From: Coriolopsis trogii
Taxonomy: Eukaryota > Basidiomycota > Agaricomycetes > Polyporales > Polyporaceae
Reading direction: 5' to 3'
Length of the DNA: 64,000 bases
NCBI GenBank assembly: GCA_020543525.1
Contig: JAHYIO010000002.1
Coordinates: forward strand, 248,001 to 312,000
A model generated the notes under the pieces. That model saw only the letters and a program-made list of their open reading frames with translations, had not been told where the DNA came from and searched no databases. A program made the translations under genes and the position numbers. Every line of letters begins with the position of its first letter. Position 1 is the first letter of the stretch. This document shows, in pieces, positions 1 to 11,708 of the stretch.

Positions 1-1190
1 CATGCCCAACAGCGGGCACGACGCAACGCGGGCACGGCGCGCGCCGGCTTACTTGCCTGCGTGAGCGTCCGCGACGGCGTTGCACTTCTCCACCGGCAAA
101 TGTGGAAGGAGAGGCAGGAGTGGTAGTCGCTGTGGCGAGCGCCGCGGGGGTGACAGGTGCACGGTGAACGGAGTGAGGATGCAATGGCGCTGCAGTTAGG
201 TCTTGAGACGTGAGATCGGAGGGTGACAGATGGTATTCGGGAGCTTGGTATGGGGCGCCATGAAGTTTGATGCGAGAAGCGCGCGCGGCGGGGATTCTAC
301 GTGCACGAGTGGACTTGATTCCCAAAGGTAGAAAAGGATATGAGAGTAGCCCTCAAATTCTAGTGTGAGGAGAGTGTAAGAGAAGACACTCACAGCACCC
401 TTGATATTGCGCCCTTTGGGGTCATCGATCATGGGCTGGTTATGGGAGGGACGGGTTGGTGGCGTCGGTTCAAGCACGCCACAGGTGCTAGCACCGGGCA
501 TCGCATGCTCTTGCAGTAGGTTCGGATGGCAATGAGCGCTCTCATCGGCGCGCGTGAGGTGTATATCGCAGTGCAAGGGAGCGGAAGGAGACCCTTGACG
601 CCAGCGATGAGAGAGTTCAGCATGCGTGGCGTAGACGTCGCCAGAAACAGATGCTGCGTACCTGTGTAAAGATCCACCCGTTCATCTCTCTCTTTCTGCT
701 CCATAGGGGCATTGGGCTCTCTGCCCACGCAAATTGGAGTATCGACAGGAATATCGGTTTCTGGTGTGAGGGACGCAGTCTGCGGCGAGTTGAGGGCGTC
801 AATGTTGCAGGTATTGCTCGAAAGGACGGATGATTCCATTATAATTCTGAGCTGTTTGTCGATAGTGAAAAAGGATATGCGACTGAGAAATGTGTAATGA
901 TGAGAGGAGGATTGGGGATAGGACGCACCGAGTCGAGCTGGTTATGGATAGTACGGGCGGCGAGGTGAACTGTGGCGCGACTGAGCTTCGACCTGAGGTA
1001 CCTCTTAAAAGATGTAGTCTTGCGAAGAGTTTGCGAGGGTAGGTTGATGGTGGAAGTTGACAATGCGTGCGGAATGCTGTCGAAATGGGATGGGACAGGA
1101 ACAATGGAAGGCTGGTGGCGGCAGGTGTTATGTGGCTGTGTTGGCGGCAAAGGGTGCCGAGGCCCATCACCTACCGCAGCTCCCTGAACA
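1..1190 (-). other. Left edge: possible exons of an unidentified minus-strand gene
   Basis: No gene is recognised with confidence. On the minus strand there are short open stretches bounded by plausible splice signals: one ending at a GTACGC donor near 658, one ending at a GTGAGT donor near 385 (encoding MIDDPKGRNIKGA just before it), and one opening after a CTGCAG acceptor near 195 and running in an Ala/Thr/Pro-rich then Arg-rich frame to a GTAAGC donor near 53. I could not join these in one consistent reading frame. They may be parts of a real gene that continues beyond the left edge, a decayed gene, or chance. Confidence 0.25.
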
Positions 1191-2419
1191 GAAAAGAAAA
1201 GTAATAATCGAGGTCCATACGTAGAGTCAGCTACATCCTGCTACATCCTGCGAGGAGGCCGTAGAAGCGTCTTTTCACGACTGAACCGGGAGAAGCTTCC
1301 GCGCAAGGGTGAGTAGGACTGCCAGTGACAGGTCTACAACGTGGCAGGGCAAACGTTGGAGACCGATAAACAAATGAGAGGATCATCGGGAGCTGTTGAA
1401 TAGCACAAAATATCAAGCTTATAGAAGTGAACCCCAAGATGGGCGGCTGTAGAAGCATATCAAGCCGGAGTCGAGAGTCAGAAGAAGGGAGACCAATGTC
1501 GTCATTCCAGGCAGAAGCATGACGACAGGAAGATACCCCCGTCAAACAGAGCTATAGAACAGTGTGGTGCTTAGCAAAAAGTCATTGTAGGTCTGAGATT
1601 CGAAGGCATGCTGCATGTGTACAGATGGGAAGTGCAACATATAGATAGGGCGGTAGCGGCTGGAGGCGCTAATGTGTCAAGTACAGACTTGTGCTACTGA
1701 CGAGAGGTTATAGGCTTACCGACCGCCGTTGCCTAGCAGGAGTCTGCATGCACAGAACAGACTTTCATTGCTCAAGCTACAGGAAATCGAGACGGGGGTG
1801 CTTGGAGCTAGAAATGATCTATACACTACGTACCTTTCTCATGAGCACTATGCCCAGGGCAAGTGCATCAAATGAGCACTGAGAGCAAGGCTGGGTGAGG
1901 CACTTCGAGATAAGCCTTCTCCATTGTTCTGCCAAATCAATCGCGTCGTGTCCAGGAGTCAGCCATGGCAGAGAAAGGACTGGTACTAAGCCAGCCTCTC
2001 GAGAGTTCGACAAGTACTGGAGACGCTCGGAGTGTCTTTGCTAAGGCAGCGGATGTAGAAGGAGAGTGATGCTGCATCGATACAACAGAGCAGTACATAG
2101 CTTGTGAATGTCGCATAGTCGATTGCAAAGAGTCGTCTCTGAAGTCGCTCAGCACAGGACCGGGCCCCGGCGGTTCCCGACAGGTAACGAGCATCACGTG
2201 AGCGTGACTCATCGCGTCTGGCGCCACTCGCGTTCATGTCGCCTGTCCTTATTGGCTTCACTCCCTCTTCGACGATCATACTGACCAATCAGCTGGTCAT
2301 TACGATACCCATGCCTCTGTCCAAGTATCAAGTAAGGACCAGCTGTCAAGGCAGATGACAGGGCCAACAAGTTAGTAGTTTATCAATTATGAACATTCAC
2401 CTCATAATTCACTGGTTTG
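1191..2419. other. Intergenic, nothing recognised
   Basis: Only short scattered ORFs on both strands. I see no family motif, long repeat or RNA gene. A small direct repeat of about 11 bp (GCTACATCCT-type) lies near 1230-1250. Confidence 0.5.
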
Positions 2420-3065
2420 GTCGGCCACGGACCTAAATGGGCCCTCCAATGCGCCTCTCGATTTAATTCAAGCGAGGCGGAACCAGGCTCGATCCCTCCC
2501 ATGACGCGGAGCATGCGGCGCACCCCGAAAACACGCTACTAAGGCGCGCGAGGTCGTTGATGCGTAACTGCTTTTGCCCGCCGAGAAGGTGTTCTCCTAC
2601 CAGCACCGGACTGCGCTCGTCATGCTCTTCGTCAACGGACCCACGTTCCGTGCCATGCGTTGGGATTGCTCCTGTGTCATCGTTTCTGAGGCGGTCGACT
2701 ATCTCACCTCGTCCGACGGTCACAAGTACCTCCTCAGGTTCCTATCCGGCTTCTCCAGGCTCTCAGCGGAGCGTCGTTTCTCTGCCCAGGAACTCCTGTC
2801 GCTGGAAGCGCATGAACGAGGTCGCCCGATACAACAACGACTCTGACCACCACGAACATGCCATCATCGAGGACCGACCACCCATTCACTCTTCATGACG
2901 TCTTCACAGAGGAGCCCTCCGAGTCCCCTGCAGTGCCTTTTGGCTCGGACGGCTCGGACTCCGCCCACCTACATCGCGATCCCCGCCATCTGTGCTCCGA
3001 CGACTGTCATCCAGAGCCGATCCCCATCGGCCCCGAGTGCGCACTCGTCCGAACGTGCATACTGA
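2420..3065 (+). pseudogene. FunK1 protein kinase relic (central fragment)
   Basis: This is a degraded piece of a FunK1 (fungal-specific protein kinase) gene covering roughly the region from the conserved VPNWELQC-like motif to the PEFAHARALF-like motif. The clearest block, near 2580-2760, reads AEKVFSYQHRTALVMLF, then NGPTFRAMRWD, then VIVSEAVDY, closely matching FunK1-2 in this window. The EFKRGG motif survives at about 2470 but is preceded by an in-frame TAA where intact copies have Glu, and small indels switch the frame before and after the best-conserved block. A later piece near 2960-3060 keeps an HLHRDPRHLC-type motif. The N-terminal domain and the whole catalytic loop are missing. It lies tail to tail with GH16-A, the same arrangement as FunK1-2 with GH16-C. 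Confidence 0.85.
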
Positions 3066-3093
3066 CTGGTAAGACAGATAATTCTAAGCATCG

Positions 3094-3117
3094 TGAGTCC
3101 CGAGTCCCAAGTCCCAA
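3094..3117. repeat. Short tandem repeat, GAGTCCC-type 7-mer
   Basis: Three near-identical 7-bp units (GAGTCCC, GAGTCCC, AAGTCCC) lie between the FunK1 relic and the GH16-A stop codon, probably in the 3' UTR of GH16-A. Confidence 0.7.
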
Positions 3118-3165
3118 GAATAGACAAAAACGAAATGCGTGGGAACCATCCTGCGGACATCCCGC

Positions 3166-5143
3166 TCAACAGAGCTGCCACATCTTCACAGAGTCGACCA
3201 CAAGTGCACGGTCTTCCACCTTCTCCGGCCACGACTGCGTCCACAGGGTTTGCGCGTTCGCAAACTCAGTCATAGCGGCTGCACAAAGAGTCACACTCGA
3301 TCAGGACTAGCTCGACGAAGACGAGTCCGGTGGCACTCACTTCGCGAGCCGTCCAGCCACGGCTTGTCCCCGACCCCATCCGGGAACCACCCGTTCGTGC
3401 CGCCAACCGCAACATTCATGATCAAATAGAACGGCTGGTCAAACGGCGCGACGTTCTTCGTCCCATTCTTCCACGGGTCCTCGAGCGGCAGGAACGTCGA
3501 CCCGTTCGCGACGACGGGCGGGAACTGCCCGCGCTCGAAGAACGGCTCGTCGAACTTGAGGAAGAGCATGTACGTGAGGCGCGAGTCGACGAAGATCCTG
3601 ATGAACTCCGCGTTCCACTCGAGCGCGTACGTGTGGAAGTCGTCCGCGAACGTCTTCCGCCGGTTCGTCCACCACCCGAACGTCCGGCTCACCCCGTTCA
3701 GCCACGGGAACGGGCCCCAGTTGAGCGATCCGCGTACGTAGTCCACGCCCCTAATCCCAGCGCAGCGTAAGCACCCAGTCCCGAATATGCGTAGGACAAC
3801 TGCATCAGTGCCGCATAAACAAAACAACTCACTGGGCTTTGTACTCGGGCGCGTTCCCGCGCGCCTCCATGATGTCGATCTCCCCCGAGCGCGGCCACGG
3901 CCCATACGTATCGTTCACAGGCAGCATCCACAACGCAGGCCACAGCCAGTCACCGCGCGGCAGCTTCGCCCTGATCTCCACCCGCCCGTACTTGATCGCG
4001 TGGTGGCCGCGGGTGTGGATGCGCGCGCTCATCACGGGCGGTATGACGGCCTCGCTGGACGCGTTCGAGACTGCGCCGCAGTTCGTGAGGTTCATCGTGT
4101 CCGTGCATCCGGTCAGGTTGTACGTGAACGGAGGATGGCCCAGCACCGCGTCGCGGCCGATCGCGTCTGAGGTGAGGGTGGGGACGATGTAGAGGTGCCC
4201 GTCGCGCACGAACGAGTTGTTGTCGTAGTTCGTCGTCATCTCGAACTCTTGGTTGCTGTGCGGGGAGGCCCCGTTAGTCATCCATGCACGATAACGTCAG
4301 TCGAGGAATCGAAGTTGCAATTAATATGTTAACGTCAATCAGGGCCGGTACTCGAGCGAGACACTCTGGCGGTCCGACGGCGCGCGGGGCGCGGAAGGCA
4401 AAGAAGGGAAGGATGCGTAGAGAAGGCGGCACTCACCCAAACCCGCCCATGCTGACCTCGCGCGTCCAGGTGTTCTCCGTATCGAACGTGTCAAAGTCGT
4501 CCTCCATCACGAGACAGAGGTTGCCCAGGTGAAGAGTCTGCTTCCAGGTGAAGAACACGCGCAGCACGCCTCCCGCGATGCCGAGGAAGGCGAGCAGCCA
4601 CACGACCCAGTGCGAGATGGTCCCCCACCGGTCCTTCTCGCCTAGCCACGGCTTCTCAATCGCGCCAGTCAGCATCGTCGAGCGCATCGGCTTCTTCACG
4701 CGGGACATGGTGGAGAGCCGCGAGACCGCCTTTGGCCGGGTTGGCCCCACGCTTTGCCGGATGGGCCGCGGCGGCATGAAGGAGTTCCGAGCATGGGCGC
4801 GGGTGGACGTGGAAGAGGACGAGACACCGTTGTCCAGCTCCTGTGAGTCGTTCTTCGACCTTCGCAGAGCTGACTGGACGGATACGCGACTGCCATGCCT
4901 CCTGTACACGGGCTGGTCAGCGAAGCCGCTGAAGCTGACGACGCTTGCCGGCTTCGGCGTTGGGGGGATGGAGTGTTCCGGCGTGACGAACGGGTCGTGC
5001 GGGACGTCATCGGGAGTGGCGGGGTAAGACTTGTCTGCGATGAAGAAGGCAGAGGAGGGGACCTCTGCGCTGCCTGACGTCGAAGGGCGGGATGACGAGG
5101 AAGACGACGAGGTCGACGACGAGACAGGCTTTGAATCAGCCAT
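3166..5143 (-). CDS. GH16 beta-glucan synthesis-associated protein, KRE6/SKN1 type (copy A)
   Basis: Four exons: 5143-4437, 4255-3833, 3750-3341 and 3278-3166, giving 550 aa. The family acts in beta-1,6-glucan assembly in the secretory pathway and at the cell surface. Seen: a Ser-rich cytosolic tail of about 175 aa, one membrane anchor at about 178-200 (HWVVWLLAFLGIAGG), then a luminal GH16 domain with the catalytic signature EIDIME at 361-366 (nucleophile E361, acid/base E366), and a conserved C-terminus MTEFA...DSVKMWQLC. The start MADSKP was chosen over an in-frame Met 20 codons upstream because GH16-C begins in the same way and the first exon is then 707 nt in both. Exon lengths (707, 423, 410, 113) are identical to GH16-C. 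Its neighbour downstream is a FunK1 relic. The substrate is not determined by sequence, and some members may act as transglycosylases. Confidence 0.93.
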
Positions 5144-5201
5144 GACGCAGACGAGAGGGGGGACCGGGGAACTGAGGCTTCGAGCCTGAGGAAGACGGAG
5201 C

Positions 5202-5207
5202 AATATA
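5202..5207 (-). promoter_or_regulatory. TATA-like box of GH16-A
   Basis: TATATT on the minus strand about 60 bp upstream of the GH16-A start. GH16-C has TATAAA at nearly the same distance, which supports both. Confidence 0.45.
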
Positions 5208-8200
5208 ACGTTACGTCGGAAGTCTGAATCTACGCGCGACGCCCAGCAATCGGTGGCGACACATGCGGTTCCAGCGAAGATGTTCGCAACAGGCTAAGGT
5301 CGCATCCACTATCTTGCATCAGGAACGGCGACCGACTCGCCCTTCACGGATGGACGGATGGACACGCACTGCGGGCGGCGTCCAGGGATCTCGAGCTTAG
5401 AAGCAGGGTCCCAGACGCTCTGCCACTGTGCGCTTCTCCTGTCGTCATCTGTCAATCGTGTGTTCATCGCTCGGGCATGTTGGGCCTACGGTGCGCCCAT
5501 GCAGACTGCAGCGAGCAGGGTCCGGAACGGCCCTATCGTCCTCGACAGCGTTTGAGATGTGGACGCCTACACGAGGCAAAGGCGTTGTTTCCGTATCAAT
5601 TCTGTGCGGTCGCGAACTTCCCGGAGATCTTCCCTAGGTGCAATCTCCCGGTTCCAGGAAAGAGCGGTCACAGCTTCAGCGCGCCTTAACGTGTCTGTGG
5701 CGGCTGCAACGGGATAGATACGCCCTGCGCGGAACGAGCGAGTGCCACGACACGGTCCCTTGTCCACGGAGGGACAGACAAGGCCATTTGTGCCGCAACG
5801 AGCAAGAACGTGCGATCTCCGTGAGTGCTGCTGAACTTTGCCGAACGTGAGCCAAGCGAGATGAAACCCTTTCTCGGATGAGGCGGCCATAGCGTTCGCC
5901 ATCTCGTCAAGGAGTTGCACTTGGTAGACAACAGTCATACCGAGATGCGGTCATCTGCAAAATACTGCTCAGAATAGCGCGGAATCTGATTCCTCGTGCT
6001 GCAAACCATATGCAAACGCCGTCAGTTAAGCAACATGGCATCTGATAGTGAGTTCAATCCGCGTGAACCATGAGCGCAGCGAGAGCAACTCCGGATGTAT
6101 TTCAGCGCTACTGCTCAGAGTTTGAGGGAGATGCGTTCAAATGTAAGGCACGATGGAGATATTCGGTTGAATTCCATAAGATTCGAGAGACGGTGGTCAG
6201 TAGCATCATCGTTCCTGATCTGTCGCACAAAACACGAGCCACGGCTATTGTTCCCATGAAGAGCGCATGGCACTTGGCACTAATGACCATAGCGCACATG
6301 CAGTCATGCCTCTCTGTGTTCACGATATATCATAAGCACAGTGGGAGGACTGCGTCGTTCCGGATACTAGGCTTCTACGCGTCAACCGCTGTAAACCCTA
6401 TCTCTCGTGGTCCAGAACAGGTACGAGTTGCGGTCCATTGAGAACGCGCTCTCGCACTGTCGTTCAAACTCTCGACGATGTGCACGATGAACGCACCGTG
6501 AACACATGCAGCACATAACCCTGGGTCATTAGCCAGAGTTTCGGTAGGTATAGCTCGGCAAGCGCGGCAAGTGAGGTCATCTCTTGTTCTCGCGGTAGCA
6601 GCATTGCCAAGAGCGAGAGTTTCGTAGTCGCGTATCGTAGAGATTCCGGTCTTCGAAAGGCACTTTGAGACCGCGGCCACCCGCTCTCGCCATCTTCCTC
6701 TACGATACGGACTGGAAAGATTGAGCTAGCCTGCGAGCAGATGCGACGATGGAGAGGCACCAAAAGATATCAAGATGGTGGTGGTATGCATGTGCGACAC
6801 CGCCACCGACCGCCACGCAACCTTCGGGCGCCAGTATCACGTGACGGGAACATGCACCTCACTATCCCAACATTCGTCTCTTGACTTCACCACACATGTC
6901 CAACTTCTGGATTAAAGACAGTTTGCTTGTTTCATTATTATCCTCAGCGCTAACAGCAGCTAATGTTAGCTTTCGCGATCAAGAGACCAGGGCCTCGACA
7001 CTTTCGTCATGTCACTCATTCCAGCGTCTTTCCGTCGCTAACAGGGGACCGATAAGCGTACGCCCGGAAGCATCAAGAAGGGACAGTCGGAATGTTGTGG
7101 AAGATGCTTCCACGCAGCTCTTGTAGCTTATTGTGTAGGCGCAGAATATCGAAGGATTTTGCAACCGGAACGACTGCACAGAAGGTACCCTCGACGATCT
7201 CTTGGCCAATGAAGGCCCGTACCATATATCTGATTCAAGATCATACTCAGAAGCCAGAGGTACGAGCAAGCTAGGTTAGCTGAGCACTCCCAGATTGACT
7301 GACCCGGCGAGCTGCTCAAGACAATGCCACACGATTCGAGTGCCGAGATTCGGAGTCTCCGGCCTGAGTACTTGGGAACAAATTGTAGTTCCTAGCCTCG
7401 AGGATGCTTGCGCGGCCCGCGGGCTCATGCTGCGTCAACTTGCACTATATCAATACCACAGAAGCAGACTCAGCGGCAAGCTGGCGACATCTTGTTGAGT
7501 CAGAGATAGTGCAGAGGTGAGCGCGATCCCAGGCGTCCCATTCTATCTCCTATGCTCACTTGTTGATCACTTTCCTCGCAGACACAAAACTTCCTGGCTT
7601 GTAACAACCCGTATCAGGCCGATACGCCTCAAACAGGCTAACACGACCATATCCCATGTTTCTCCGCATCGCGCTCTCATCCAACCATCACCGTTGACTA
7701 CTCTTCTTCAATGAGTCCAGGAAACCGAAGAGAAGTCTTGCCGAGCCGGCACCAGCCACCAATCCCACTGAACGCCGGGCGGGACGCCTCAGATCAGAAT
7801 CGACGCACCACGCGCGCCTTCCGGACGAAACGGGAAGCGCGCCCAGGTCGACCCTGCACGCCTCGATCCTTATCCATCGCAAGTCGCTCGCTGCGGGGCC
7901 GGTCCTATCGTTCAATCTCCGTCGACGTCCTCAGCATCGCGCCCACCGTCCTTTCAGATATAGCATATACAAATTCGCCAGCCATTCGTTATTCGACCCA
8001 GGACTAGTGCGCTCCACTCTGACCGTCGAGCTGAACACGATCGTCTCTTGAACGGGCCTCGTTCTCCGCGCCGCGATTGACGCAGCGTCAGCGTCTCGAG
8101 TGGCGATCGCTCGACCGAGTCACGTCCGTAGGCTCCGTTCTAAGAGCGAGTCGTCCATCCTACATCGCTGCCGTACACCGAGCTGTCAATACAGGACACG

Positions 8201-8496
8201 CTGCCTACGCTGACACGATCACGGCCACCAAGCAAACGAACCGTCCCCGAAACGGCTCCTGATGTCACTAAACTCCCTTCTTGGTGCCCCGACGCCCCCG
8301 GATCCCGCCAATTTCGCGATCTTGGACACCGGCGAGTCGCCCATTGTCACTTTCTGCCGCGGCGCATGCGCAAGACGCAGAGACGCGTATAGTAAGATTC
8401 GCGACCAGCTACCGCTCAGTATCGAGGCCTCAAGCGCGATCGCTCGCTGCATTCCAGGAATCACGCCCACGTTCGATGTACTTCAGTTGTCGACGA

Positions 8497-8526
8497 CGCC
8501 ACCGCCGCCGCCGCCACCACCACCAC
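8497..8526. repeat. CCG/CCA trinucleotide simple repeat
   Basis: An interrupted run of CCG units followed by CCA units in the gene-poor interval. It inflates the apparent coding potential of the surrounding ORFs. Confidence 0.85.
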
Positions 8527-8807
8527 GATATGTCCGCATCGGCGCGCAACCCTCGAGGGGTGACGCGACCTCTCTGTCAGTGCTGGGATTTATACGGCCC
8601 TGAAGGAGACAGGCGGCGTCCGCGCCAGGTTCCAGCTCGCGTCGGATACAGGCATGTTTATTATGTGTTGGATTGTGATGGTGCTCTGAATCGAGTCACT
8701 ACCAAGGGAACAGTCCAACTCAGGGATGCTCGCCTGGTCTCGTATCTATCCCTTCACTCGGCCCGTTGAGATGTTATGATTTGATAGACAACACGAATGT
8801 TCGGGAA

Positions 8808-8817
8808 GGGGGGGGGG
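8808..8817. repeat. Ten-base G homopolymer
   Basis: A run of ten G residues, of uncertain exact length because homopolymers are error-prone in sequencing. Confidence 0.8.
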
Positions 8818-9703
8818 CATAGCCCGTGAAGCTCCTCCAGGAATCGACGTACATGCACTTCAAAACAAGAGGGTAATCATATTGTCCGTACCCATCCGTC
8901 TCAACAACCTACGACGGACATGCGCAAGATACACTTGTCAAATGTCGTCGCAGAGTTGGGTATATTACACTCTATCATAGGCGTTACAGCTGCACATCAA
9001 GGATCGACTGACTCTATCAAGGGGAAAATGTACACGACCGCCTCCAAACCAAACGCAATCACACAATCGACACAACACGACGCATACGGCGCTGCGTGTG
9101 GCAGAAAATTAATACGCAGTCGCAAGCTTCACCTGAGCCTAAGATCCCAAAAGAAAGACGAGACAAATGGAGTACATGAATGGAAAGGAAGGGTTGGAAC
9201 GAGGTTGCTGCGCTGTGAAGGTGGGGGTGAAAGAACGGGGGCGCGAACGAGCGGGAAGAGGCTAGACAGAACCACAGAACCACATGTGTTGTAAAGAAAG
9301 AAGGGAGTGGTGAACAGATCCTGTGCGTCGCCTCGTCCATATATAGTCAGACACGAAAGACGAGAAAGAGTGTACACGACGACGGGAGCAGTGCGAGCCA
9401 ACGATGGCAACGACTCCCTCTCAAAGTCCAAATGTCCACGGAGGTGATACAATCAAGTCGTCACAGGGACCGTACGTCGGAGAAGATAGGGGGGCGCCAG
9501 GGCGATGCGACGTATATTCGTCTTCGTAGCAGGCGTTGACAGTGCAGGTGTTGACAGTTTGATCGTGGGGCGCGGGAGCGAGGCCGGTCGACAACTTCGG
9601 AACATGACAGAGGGAGAGAGAAAGAAGCGGACGGCTTGAACGATGCGAGAGACAGAGCATCGATGCGAGCCCTCCTCTGACGTGATGGTGAGCACCGCCG
9701 CGC

Positions 9704-11708
9704 TTAGCAACGCTGCCACATCTTGACCGAGTCGACGACCATGGCGCGGTCCGCGATGTTCTTCGGCCAGGTCTCGTACCACTGGTCCTGCGCCTCGGCA
9801 AAGTCGCGCATAGCAGCTACGAGAGACTGATCAGCGACGAGTCACAGTCCAGAATCAAGGCGCGGCGTACTCAGCGAGTGGTCCAACCACGGCTTGTCGC
9901 CCGCGCCGTCGGGGAACCACGCATTCGTGCCCCCGACGGCGACGTTCATGATGAGGTAGAACGGCTTGTCGAACGGCGCCACGTTCTTCGTCCCGTCCTT
10001 CCACGGGTTCGGCGTCGAGATGAAGTCCGTCCCGTTCTCGACGATCGGCGGGAAGTCGCCCCGCTTGAAGAACGGCTCGTCAAACTTGAGGTTGAGCATG
10101 TACGTCAGCCGCGAGTCGACGTAGAGGCGGATAAAGTCCGGGCTCCACTCCATCGCGTACGTGTGGAACTTGTCCGCGAACGTCTGCCGCCGGTTGTTCC
10201 ACCACCCGAACGTCCTGTCCACGCCGTTGAGCCATGTAAACGGACCCCAGTTAAGCGACCCTCGGACGTAGTCTCTACCCCTGTTCACAAAACACGCACC
10301 AAAGTCGATCAGCATGAGATCCTACGCGCGAGCAAACAGGGTTCGACTACTCACTGTGCTGGGTACTCGGGGCCATTTCCGCGCGCTTGCATGATGTCGA
10401 TCTCACCCGAAGCAGGCCAGGGCCCGTACGACTCCGTGACGGGCAGCATCCAAATGGAGGGCCACAGCCAGTCCCCGCGCGGGAGCTTCGCAACGACCTC
10501 GACCTTGCCGTACTGGATGTTGTGGCTGTGCTTGGTCGATATGCGCGCGCTCATGACTGGGTTGATGACCGTCCCCGCGGTGATGTTCGACACCGCGCCA
10601 CATCCGGTGGTGCTGTTGACGGCCGTGCAGCCAGTGATGTTGTAGGTGTAGCCGTTGAGGACCGCCGCCTTGCCAATGACGTCGGAGGTGAGGGTCGGGA
10701 CGAGGTACAGCTTGCCGTCTTGCACGAACGAGTTGTTCTCCGAGTTCGTCGTCATCTCAAACTCTCCGTTTCTACCCCCGCGCGCGAGCAGAATGAGCGA
10801 ATGCCAGAACCGCTCGAGGAAGCAAATACCACTCACCCGAATCCGCTCATGTCGACCTCCTGGAACCACGTGTACTTCGTGTCGAACGTCTCGAACTCGT
10901 CGTCCATGATCAGGCACAGATTGCCCACGCGCGGCACCTGCACGTACGCAAAGTACACGCGGATCGCGCCCCCAACGATCCCAAGGAGCGCGATGATCGA
11001 GGTCACCCAGTACGACAGCGTGCCGTAAAAGTCCTTCTCCGTCCGCCACGGCTTCGGAACCTCGCCCATGAGCATCGTCGTCCGCTGCCGCTTCGCCATC
11101 CGCGCCGGGTGCAGCGTCGCCGCGCTCGAGACGTCCACCTCGTTCAGCGTCATCCGCTTCGGCATCGCCGGCGGAGACATGTACGAGCTCCGCACGCCGT
11201 GCGCCGCGTTCGAGTTCCGTCGGCTTCGCATGCCGCCGCCGCCGCCACCGCCGCCGCGCGGTAGCTCGCGCACGAGGTCGGTCGTCGAATTCCGCAGCGA
11301 GGACTGGATGGACACCCGACTGCCCGTATGGGGCCGCGACGCGGGCGGCGAGCCCGGTTCAGGGAAAGGAAAGTACGACGCCGAGCCGACGCTCGCCGTC
11401 GACTGGTGGAAGTTCTGCTCGGAGCTGAAGTTGACGACGCTCGCGGGAGGGGAGAGCTGGTTGCTCATGCTGATGCCGGACCGCGGCGTGGGCGGGACGG
11501 ACACGTCGGGGGTGCGGAACGGGTCGCGGCGGAACTCGTCCGCGTTGAGACTCGCTGGGGGCTGGATGGGGCGTTGACGCCTCGAGCCCATGGACGTCGC
11601 TGGCGTGGCTGGGTGGGCAGAAGAGTACTGCTGGGCGGGTGGCGCAGACAAGTGCTCTGACGATGACGCAGCAGAGCTGGCGGTGGAAGGAGGGGAGAGG
11701 TCTGCCAT
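9704..11708 (-). CDS. GH16 beta-glucan synthesis-associated protein, KRE6/SKN1 type (copy B, acid/base Glu replaced)
   Basis: Four exons: 11708-10837, 10771-10355, 10280-9871 and 9816-9704, giving 603 aa. The intron positions match copies A and C, but the cytosolic tail is longer and includes a run of eight Gly. The membrane anchor is at about 233-255 (YWVTSIIALLGIVGG). The GH16 signature reads EIDIMQ at 414-419: the nucleophile Glu is kept, but the position of the general acid/base Glu is Gln. The rest of the domain (RGDWLWPSIWMLP, WNNRRQTFADKFHTYAMEW) is well conserved, so the protein is not obviously decayed. It may be a binding or scaffold paralogue, or a transglycosylase with altered chemistry. 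It is the most divergent of the three copies and stands in the same orientation as copy A, 4.6 kb upstream of it. Confidence 0.92.

Larger units (their letters stand above)
5144..9703. other. 4.6-kb gene-poor interval
   Basis: Only short ORFs without recognisable domains; the longest are about 120-160 aa and unsupported. An ORF of 123 codons at 6070-6441 (+) and one of 162 codons at 8281-8769 (+) carry no motif I know, and the latter includes a simple-sequence tract. I see no transposase, reverse transcriptase or terminal repeats. Upstream regulatory DNA of GH16-A occupies the left part. Confidence 0.5.
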
